Source of the DNA: Cellulomonas sp. ES6
GTDB taxonomy: Bacteria; Actinomycetota; Actinomycetes; Actinomycetales; Cellulomonadaceae
Reading direction: 5' to 3'
Length of the DNA stretch: 64,000 nt
NCBI RefSeq assembly: GCF_030053835.1
Contig: NZ_CP125655.1
Location: 2,790,001 to 2,854,000, forward strand
The notes under the pieces are model-generated. The model was not told where the DNA came from. It was given only the letters and a program-made list of their open reading frames with translations, and searched no databases. The position numbers were made by a program, and so were the translations under genes. Shown piece after piece: positions 59,090 to 64,000 of this stretch (within the stretch, counting starts at the first letter, position 1; each line of letters starts with the position of its first letter).

Positions 59090-60724
59090 ATGCCCGTCGT
59101 GCTCCCGGCCGCGACGGCGACCACCGTTGAGCCCTCCCGCGCCCGTCGGCCCGTGGTCCCGATCATCTGCGCCGCGGCGGGCGGTGCCCTGACCAGCATG
59201 GCGTTCCCCGATCTGGGGTGGTGGCCGGTCGCATTCGTCGGGCTTGCCGCCCTGTCGCTCGCCTGCCGTCGCCTCGGTGCGGGCGCTACCTCGCTGGCCT
59301 GGTTCGCCTGGGCGCTGGCGTTGTTCCTGCCCCACCTGAGCTGGACACGCGAGGCTGCCGGCCCGTCGGCATGGGTGGCTCTGGCAGTCCTCGAGGCCAC
59401 GGTGGTCGCCGTGGCCGGAGCGGCGTGGGCGTTGGCGCGGCGGGCCGCGTTCCTCGACCGGTTCCCCGGTCTGCGCGCCGTCGCGTTCGCGGCGGTGTGG
59501 GTCACCGGAGAGCACCTCCGGTCGGTTGTGCCGTTCGGCGGCTTCCCCTGGGGGCGCCTGGCGTTCTCCCAGGTCGACGGTCCGCTGCTCCCGATCGCCT
59601 CTGTGGCCGGTGCCCCCGGGGTGTCGTTCGCGGTCGCGCTGGGCGGCTACGCCCTGTCGGGGGCGGTCGTCGCGGCGAGGCGACGTGAGCTGCGCCGTGC
59701 CGCGGCCGTGATCGCCGCCACCGTCGTCGCGGCCCTCGCACCGGGTGCGCTCATGGCGCTCCCGACCGAGCCCGAGTCGGGCGAGCTCAACCTCGGTGCC
59801 GTCCAGGGGAACGTCCCCGAGCTCGCCGGGCCGGGCCGTGCCCACCAGGTGCTCGAGAACCACGTGAGCGGGACCCGTCAGCTCGACGAGTCGCGGTCCG
59901 AGCCCCTCGACCTGGTGGTGTGGCCGGAGAACGCCACCGACATCGACCCGCGGACCGACCAGGGCGCCGCGGCTCAGGTCCGAGCAGCGGCCGAGTCGGT
60001 CGGTGCGCCGGTGCTGCTCGGGGCGATGCGGTACGCGCCCGGCGCGCGCTACAACGACGTCCTCGTCTGGGACCCCGAGCGCGGCCCGACCGCGTCGTAC
60101 TCCAAGCAGCGACCGGCGCCGTTCGGCGAGTACATCCCGCTGCGGCCGTTCGTCCGGATGCTGTCGACGGAGGTCGACCGTGTTCCGGTCGACATGGTGG
60201 CCGGTCAGAAGCCTGCGCTGCTGCCGGTGCCCTCGACCCGCCTGGGCCGGGATGTGCTCGCCGCTACGGTCATCTGCTTCGAGGTCGCGTACGACGACGT
60301 CGTCCGCGACGCAGTGACCAGGGGAGCCGAGATCCTGCTCGTCCCCACCAACAACGCATCGTTCGGGCGCACCGCCCAGTCCACCCAGCAGCTCGCGATG
60401 TCACGGCTGCGAGCCGTCGAGCACGGACGCGCCACGGTCCAGATCTCGACCGTCGGAGTCAGCGCGATCATCGCTCCGGACGGAACAGTGCTCAACCGCA
60501 CGAAGCTGTTCACCGAGGGCGTGATGGCTGCTCGCCTGCCGCTGCGGACGACGCTCACCACCTCAGACCGCCTCGGCGGCGTCCCTACCGTCCTGGCCGC
60601 CGCGCTTGCGTTCGCGGCGGTGCTCGGGGGTGCAACCCCACGCGCGCGGCTCCGGGTGCCGAAGATCGACCGACGACACCGGAGCGAGCGATGGGGCATC
60701 GCACGATCTCGCGCATGCTCGTGA
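59090..60724 (+). CDS. lnt: Apolipoprotein N-acyltransferase
   Basis: The 544-residue protein has an N-terminal block of about seven membrane helices (GEHLRSVVPFGGFPWGRLAFSQ between them) and a nitrilase-type domain with the catalytic triad visible as Glu in VVWPENATD, Lys in YSKQRPAPFGEYIPLR and Cys in VICFEVAYDD. ATG 59090 follows CAGGAG. It acylates lipoproteins such as the PstS and TlpA-like proteins here. The tail after the last helix is basic. Confidence 0.93.
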   Translation: MPVVLPAATATTVEPSRARRPVVPIICAAAGGALTSMAFPDLGWWPVAFVGLAALSLACRRLGAGATSLAWFAWALALFLPHLSWTREAAGPSAWVALAVLEATVVAVAGAAWALARRAAFLDRFPGLRAVAFAAVWVTGEHLRSVVPFGGFPWGRLAFSQVDGPLLPIASVAGAPGVSFAVALGGYALSGAVVAARRRELRRAAAVIAATVVAALAPGALMALPTEPESGELNLGAVQGNVPELAGPGRAHQVLENHVSGTRQLDESRSEPLDLVVWPENATDIDPRTDQGAAAQVRAAAESVGAPVLLGAMRYAPGARYNDVLVWDPERGPTASYSKQRPAPFGEYIPLRPFVRMLSTEVDRVPVDMVAGQKPALLPVPSTRLGRDVLAATVICFEVAYDDVVRDAVTRGAEILLVPTNNASFGRTAQSTQQLAMSRLRAVEHGRATVQISTVGVSAIIAPDGTVLNRTKLFTEGVMAARLPLRTTLTTSDRLGGVPTVLAAALAFAAVLGGATPRARLRVPKIDRRHRSERWGIARSRACS

Positions 60725-60976
60725 AGCCGGTCGCCGACCTTGAGAGTGCCGGGATGGTCATCCACCAACCTGGCAGAAACTCCTGTGGCGCCAGCTCTGT
60801 CGCACCGGAATGGCCCTGCGCCAGCGCCTCTGCTGCGTTTCGAATAGCCGCAGCCAGGAGCGTGCGCGGTAGCGCAACGAGTCGGCTGGCGGGCCAGCCA
60901 CGCGACGCTTGAGCAAGCGCTGCCTGGCGCTAGTTAGCCGCGTGATCACCGGTATCGGCTGAGCAGCCAGGCATAC

Positions 60977-61050
60977 CGACGGTCTCGAATACAAGACGCC
61001 GCCAGGTGTCCGGCCCGACGTCCCAGTCGACGAGGTCGCCACGCCCGCGG
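60977..61050 (+). repeat. Dispersed intergenic repeat, copy 5
   Basis: CTCGAATACAAGACGCCGCC begins the copy, followed by AGGTGTCCGG and GTCGACGAGGTCGCCACGCC, in the order of the other copies. It lies in the 349-bp gap (60725-61073), which otherwise shows no gene. Confidence 0.6.
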
Positions 61051-61073
61051 GGCCCTAGCTGCTGGCGCTCCGA

Positions 61074-61370
61074 CTACTCGGCTGCCGGCGCCACGTCGAA
61101 GCCGAACCGCATCGGGCTCCGATTCTCGGGTGCCTGAGACGGGTGCCACGCGAACGTGTACCCGGCGGCGAGGAGCGCGCGCAGGCAGTTGTCGGCGTCC
61201 ACGCCGATGTCCAGGCTGGTCGCTGCTGCCCGCGGCACCCCGTAGATCTGAACCGGCCACCACCGCAGGCCCGCCGTCTCGAGCGTCGCGCGCACGGTGC
61301 CAGCAGCGGTGGCGTCTGGTGCCCACACGACGACGTCCCGGGGGGAGGTCCAGATCAGCAGCTCCGTCAC
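61074..61370 (-). CDS. Hypothetical small protein
   Basis: The 98-residue protein starts MTELLIWTSPRDVVVWAPDA and has alternating strand/helix character with WWPVQIYGVPRAAATSLDIGVDADNCLRALLAAGYTFAWHPS. No family is recognised. It begins at ATG 61370 and is co-directional with no close neighbour. Confidence 0.55.
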   Translation of the reverse strand: MTELLIWTSPRDVVVWAPDATAAGTVRATLETAGLRWWPVQIYGVPRAAATSLDIGVDADNCLRALLAAGYTFAWHPSQAPENRSPMRFGFDVAPAAE

Positions 61371-61464
61371 GTACCCACCCTGGCACGGCGTACCGACCCG
61401 ACGAGCGGTCTAGCTGCTGGCCAGCGGGACCTAAGTCCGCTCAGCGGGGCTCCGCGCTGGTCGA

Positions 61465-61716
61465 TCAGGAGGTCAGCGAAGCGCTGTCCGACTTGGGGCG
61501 GCCAGGTCGGCGGCGACGCTGTTCGACCCCTTCCAGCGACTCCTGGGTCCACACGGGTCCGCCATTGATCCACCCAGCGGGTTCCGGAAGCCACGGCACT
61601 CCGCGTCGCCGCGCGGACGCCAGTGAAGTCGCCTCGATTCCAAGGCGCTGCGCGAGTCGGGGAACGTCGTACAGGCCCCGGGGGCCAGGGCCCGGGTCGG
61701 TGGCCTCACGAGTCAT
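61465..61716 (-). CDS. Small helix-turn-helix protein (AlpA/excisionase-like)
   Basis: The 83-residue protein from ATG 61716 has GLYDVPRLAQRLGIEATSLASARRRGVPWLPEPAGWINGGPVWTQESLEGV, the pattern of a MerR/AlpA-type helix-turn-helix with a wing, as in excisionases. A basic tail (RRRRPGRPK) follows. It is divergent from the large hypothetical gene and may control it. Confidence 0.6.
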   Translation of the reverse strand: MTREATDPGPGPRGLYDVPRLAQRLGIEATSLASARRRGVPWLPEPAGWINGGPVWTQESLEGVEQRRRRPGRPKSDSASLTS

Positions 61717-61810
61717 GCGGGGAGCGTAACAGCATCGGACGCGCTGCAATTGTGCTAAACTGCCGCGTAGACCCGGCAATTTGTCTGAGCTGCAACTCAG
61801 GAGGGAAGCC

Positions 61811-63340
61811 ATGGAAGGCATCGAGCGCAAGGGGACGACCAAGGCGGGGGGTCGCTACGCAACGCGGCGTGACGACCTGCTAGACCGAGAGGTGTTCCAC
61901 GGCGACCTTCAGCGAGGGCGTGTCCCGCGCGGCGAGGCGGATCGGGTGACGCCGGCGCCGCGCGTTCGCGATCCCCTCTACGGGCTCCTCGTTCTCCCCG
62001 GATCCAAGCCGGCGACGAGCCCCGTGCTCGTTGTCCCCGCGGGTGTCGACCCCAGGCCGATCGAGCGGGCCGCAGGCTGGTCGCGGCGCGCAGCCCGTCA
62101 GGAGCGGGGCGTGAGCTGGTCGGGTCTCGGTGTGAGCCTGGTGGTCGGCGCGTGCGTCAACCTCGGGCTGCGCGAAGCCTTCCCCGACAACTCGGCGTGG
62201 TGGCGTCTCGTCGCCACGCTCGCAGTAGTCCTCCTGACGCAGCAAGGCGTCGGAGAGTTCGTCTTCCGTCGCGGGCGCGCGGCCGCGGTCACGCTCGCAG
62301 CATGTCGGACGCTTCCCGCCATCGAACCGGCCTTCGTCGTCGACCGTGAGCCCAGGGTCGCCTACGCGAGGACCGACGACACGGGTCTGTTCCGACAGGC
62401 TGCGGACATCGTCGAGGTGCGTCCCGACATGGTCGAGGTCGTACAGGCGACCCTGTGGGAGATCGCTGCGCCGCGCCCCGACCAGGCCGGCACCGCCCGG
62501 ACTGGTGCCGGCGCCTGGGAGCGTTCCGTCGCCGGGGCTTACGCCCGATGGATCGACGTCTGCGAGGCCAGCGCAGTTGAGCCGGGCGACGCCTACCTAC
62601 GGCGGCGCTTCATCCGTCCGAGCTCGCGGCGGCCCCAGGAGTCGGTCAGGCCCCGTGCCCCAAAGTGGCGAGGACCCGTGGTCGCAGGCGTCGTCCTTCT
62701 CGCAGCGGCCGGCGGCACGGCGTGGGCAATCCATGCCGCTCAGCCGGAGCCGTTCTTCAACACGGTCGTCGTCGACTCTCTGGGTAGCGAGGGCCCGGCC
62801 GCGACGGACTCGTTCGCCTTCCTTTCCGGCGACCTGGATGACGTGCTCTGTGACGAGAACACCCTCGCGTGGCGGATCACGGTCGCTGGGGTCAACGTCG
62901 CCCACGTTCGCGACACGGCACTCGATCAGCGCTGCAAAGACCGCCGAGCCGCCGGACCGGACCTCAACCAGTACGCCCAGGCGGGTGATCGCTACAGCGT
63001 TCCCGCGCCCGACGAGGTCCGAGGCGACGGCTACTACCGCTGGGTGATCAAGGATCGCGTCGCCCGCGCTGACGTCCCGGTGCGCGATGACCAGCACATG
63101 GGCGTCTGGGTGCCGGTGGACGGTGGCCGCGCGCTCGTCGAGTGCACAGATGTTGGTGCGGCGGTGGTGAGCACCTCCGGTCCGGCGGTCCGCGGGGAGT
63201 ACGCCAGGGCCCCCCAGGCGGACGAACTCTGCTCGGGCAGCGACGAACTCTTCACGTGGCGCTTGGAGTTGACCGACCCGCCGACTAACGCGGCGTCGCT
63301 CGACTCGCGCGAGCGCCTCTCTCGCGAGCGGCCGGCGTGA
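61811..63340 (+). CDS. Hypothetical membrane protein with extracytoplasmic C-terminus
   Basis: The 509-residue protein (ATG 61811, RBS GGAGGGAAG) has a polar N-terminal 85 residues, two membrane segments (WSGLGVSLVVGACVNLGL and AWWRLVATLAVVLLTQQGV), a cytoplasmic middle region, a further helix (VVAGVVLLAAAGGTAWAI, about 286-304), and a C-terminal domain with four or more cysteines (VLCDENTLAWRI, QRCKDRR, LVECTDVG, ELCSGSDE), probably disulfide-bonded outside. I do not recognise it. It overlaps the nuclease gene by 4 nt. Confidence 0.65.
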   Translation: MEGIERKGTTKAGGRYATRRDDLLDREVFHGDLQRGRVPRGEADRVTPAPRVRDPLYGLLVLPGSKPATSPVLVVPAGVDPRPIERAAGWSRRAARQERGVSWSGLGVSLVVGACVNLGLREAFPDNSAWWRLVATLAVVLLTQQGVGEFVFRRGRAAAVTLAACRTLPAIEPAFVVDREPRVAYARTDDTGLFRQAADIVEVRPDMVEVVQATLWEIAAPRPDQAGTARTGAGAWERSVAGAYARWIDVCEASAVEPGDAYLRRRFIRPSSRRPQESVRPRAPKWRGPVVAGVVLLAAAGGTAWAIHAAQPEPFFNTVVVDSLGSEGPAATDSFAFLSGDLDDVLCDENTLAWRITVAGVNVAHVRDTALDQRCKDRRAAGPDLNQYAQAGDRYSVPAPDEVRGDGYYRWVIKDRVARADVPVRDDQHMGVWVPVDGGRALVECTDVGAAVVSTSGPAVRGEYARAPQADELCSGSDELFTWRLELTDPPTNAASLDSRERLSRERPA

Positions 63341-63879
63341 TGGCCTCCCGGCGACGCCGCGGCAGCGTAGCGGCCCTGGTGATCGCGCTCGCCGTCGCGG
63401 TGCTCGTGGTGCACCTCGGCAACCGCCAAGACGGCGGGATCCTTGACGGTCCCTCGATGACCGACGTCCGCGTCGTGCGCGTCGTCGACGGCGACACGAT
63501 CGTCGTCGAGCAGGGCGGAGATGACGTGCGGGTGCGCCTGCTGGGCATCGACACTCCTGAGACGGTGAAGCCCGACAGCCCCGTCGAGTGCTTCGGGCCC
63601 GAGGCTTCCGCGCGAGCCACCGAGCTGCTCGATGGGCAGACCGTGCGCCTCGAGTACGACCCGAGCCAGGACGCCGTCGACGCCTACGGCCGGACCCTCG
63701 CGTACGTCTGGCTCGGCGATGTCATGGTCAACCAGACACTCGTCGCAGAGGGCTACGCCCGTGAGTACACCTACTCCACCCCGGGCGTGCACCAGGCTGC
63801 ACTCGCCACCGCGCAGGATGACGCCAAGGCTCATGAGCGGGGCCTGTGGTCTTCCGAGACCTGCGCCGGGCATGCCTGA
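63337..63879 (+). CDS. Thermonuclease (SNase-like) with N-terminal membrane anchor
   Basis: The 180-residue protein has an uncleaved-looking hydrophobic segment (VAALVIALAVAVLVVHLG) and a staphylococcal-nuclease fold: VVDGDTIVV with the calcium-binding Asp, VRVRLLGIDTPET with the catalytic Arg, and DAYGRTLAYVWLGD with the second Arg. It cuts exogenous DNA or RNA. Coupling to the upstream membrane protein suggests they act together. Confidence 0.88.
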   Translation: MMASRRRRGSVAALVIALAVAVLVVHLGNRQDGGILDGPSMTDVRVVRVVDGDTIVVEQGGDDVRVRLLGIDTPETVKPDSPVECFGPEASARATELLDGQTVRLEYDPSQDAVDAYGRTLAYVWLGDVMVNQTLVAEGYAREYTYSTPGVHQAALATAQDDAKAHERGLWSSETCAGHA

Positions 63880-63910
63880 TCCCGCCCAGACGCGACGAGA
63901 GAGGCGAGAC

Positions 63911-64000
63911 ATGACGAACGGGGACTGGGTCGTGATCGAACACGACGCGTGGGGTGCGGACGCGCCGGAGCGTCAGCGCGCAATCCGGATGCTCGCGATC
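63911..64000 (+). CDS. 5' end of an unidentified gene running off the right edge
   Basis: ATG 63911, preceded by GAGAGGCGAG, opens a frame of 30 codons to the edge: MTNGDWVVIEHDAWGADAPE then RQRAIRMLAI. Too short to name. Confidence 0.5.
   Translation, partial: MTNGDWVVIEHDAWGADAPERQRAIRMLAI

Noticed and set aside
1..64000. tRNA, rRNA and CRISPR arrays
   Set aside because: No cloverleaf-like segments with conserved TPsiC loops, no rRNA stretches and no regularly spaced identical repeats were seen. The dispersed repeats are single copies far apart, not an array.

Overview
The window is very GC-rich, uses many GTG starts, and is packed with 4-nt ATGA/GTGA overlaps. Its gene content (CtpG/CmtR-type metal pump and sensor, CsoR, ACR3, actinobacterial c-di-AMP riboswitches) points to an actinomycete, probably of the Micrococcales/Cellulomonadaceae type; the genus cannot be settled from the sequence. 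It reads as one long metal and envelope-stress island: arsenic, copper, cadmium/lead and zinc resistance mixed with phosphate uptake, disulfide/cytochrome c biogenesis and cell-wall hydrolases, and broken up by mobile-element genes, duplications and deletion scars.

Layout. 1-2.6 kb: a CRP/FNR regulator, a cysteine-less HMA-like protein, and a truncated molybdopterin oxidoreductase abutting a decapitated HxlR regulator (a deletion junction). 2.7-8.6 kb: two tandem, diverged resolvase/DDE-transposase/AAA-ATPase modules (Tni-like R-A-B, R-A-B). 8.7-15.1 kb: copper block (small membrane protein, NlpC/P60 hydrolase behind a c-di-AMP riboswitch, multicopper oxidase, DUF2752 protein, CsoR, CopB-type CPH ATPase). 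15.4-23.7 kb: first arsenic block (arsN-like acetyltransferase, arsR, arsM, DUF2180, second arsR, arsD, arsA, arsB, FAD-oxidoreductase/ArsC fusion). 23.9-28.4 kb: pstSCAB behind a PHO box, then a winged-helix regulator. 28.4-33.4 kb: second arsenic block on the minus strand (trxB, acr3, arsR-arsC fusion, arsC, arsR, HTH-arsC fusion). 33.6-39.6 kb: GT2/ACP/FkbH/acyltransferase cassette, then MerR and a SulP transporter. 40.3-42.9 kb: a duplicate acr3/arsR-arsC/arsC block lacking trxB. 43-61 kb: envelope redox and metal block (second riboswitch-NlpC/P60, CcsB, CcdA, CtpG-like ATPase, CmtR, VKOR, DsbA-like protein, ArsR, CDF exporter, two-component system, M23 peptidase, TlpA-like thioredoxin, CtaG, CopC, FliL-like protein, Lnt). 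61-64 kb: small hypothetical proteins and a thermonuclease.

How it fits together. Arsenate should enter poorly through the phosphate-specific Pst system, be reduced by any of six LMW-phosphatase-type ArsC domains fed by thioredoxin reductase, and leave as arsenite through ACR3 or ArsB/ArsA(D), or be methylated by ArsM. Copper should be oxidised by the multicopper oxidase, exported by the CPH-type ATPase, and sensed by CsoR and by the two-component system at 52.7-54.5 kb.

The strongest new signal is a direct repeat, TGAAG-N6-TGAAG with an 11-bp period and a T/C-C-G core, found at nine intergenic sites: next to the regulator itself, the multicopper oxidase, both NlpC genes, the DsbA-like gene, the M23-TlpA-CtaG-CopC operon, the FliL-like gene, lnt and a small membrane protein. 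It resembles the corynebacterial CopR box and suggests one copper/envelope regulon tying metal, thiol-redox, lipoprotein and peptidoglycan functions together.
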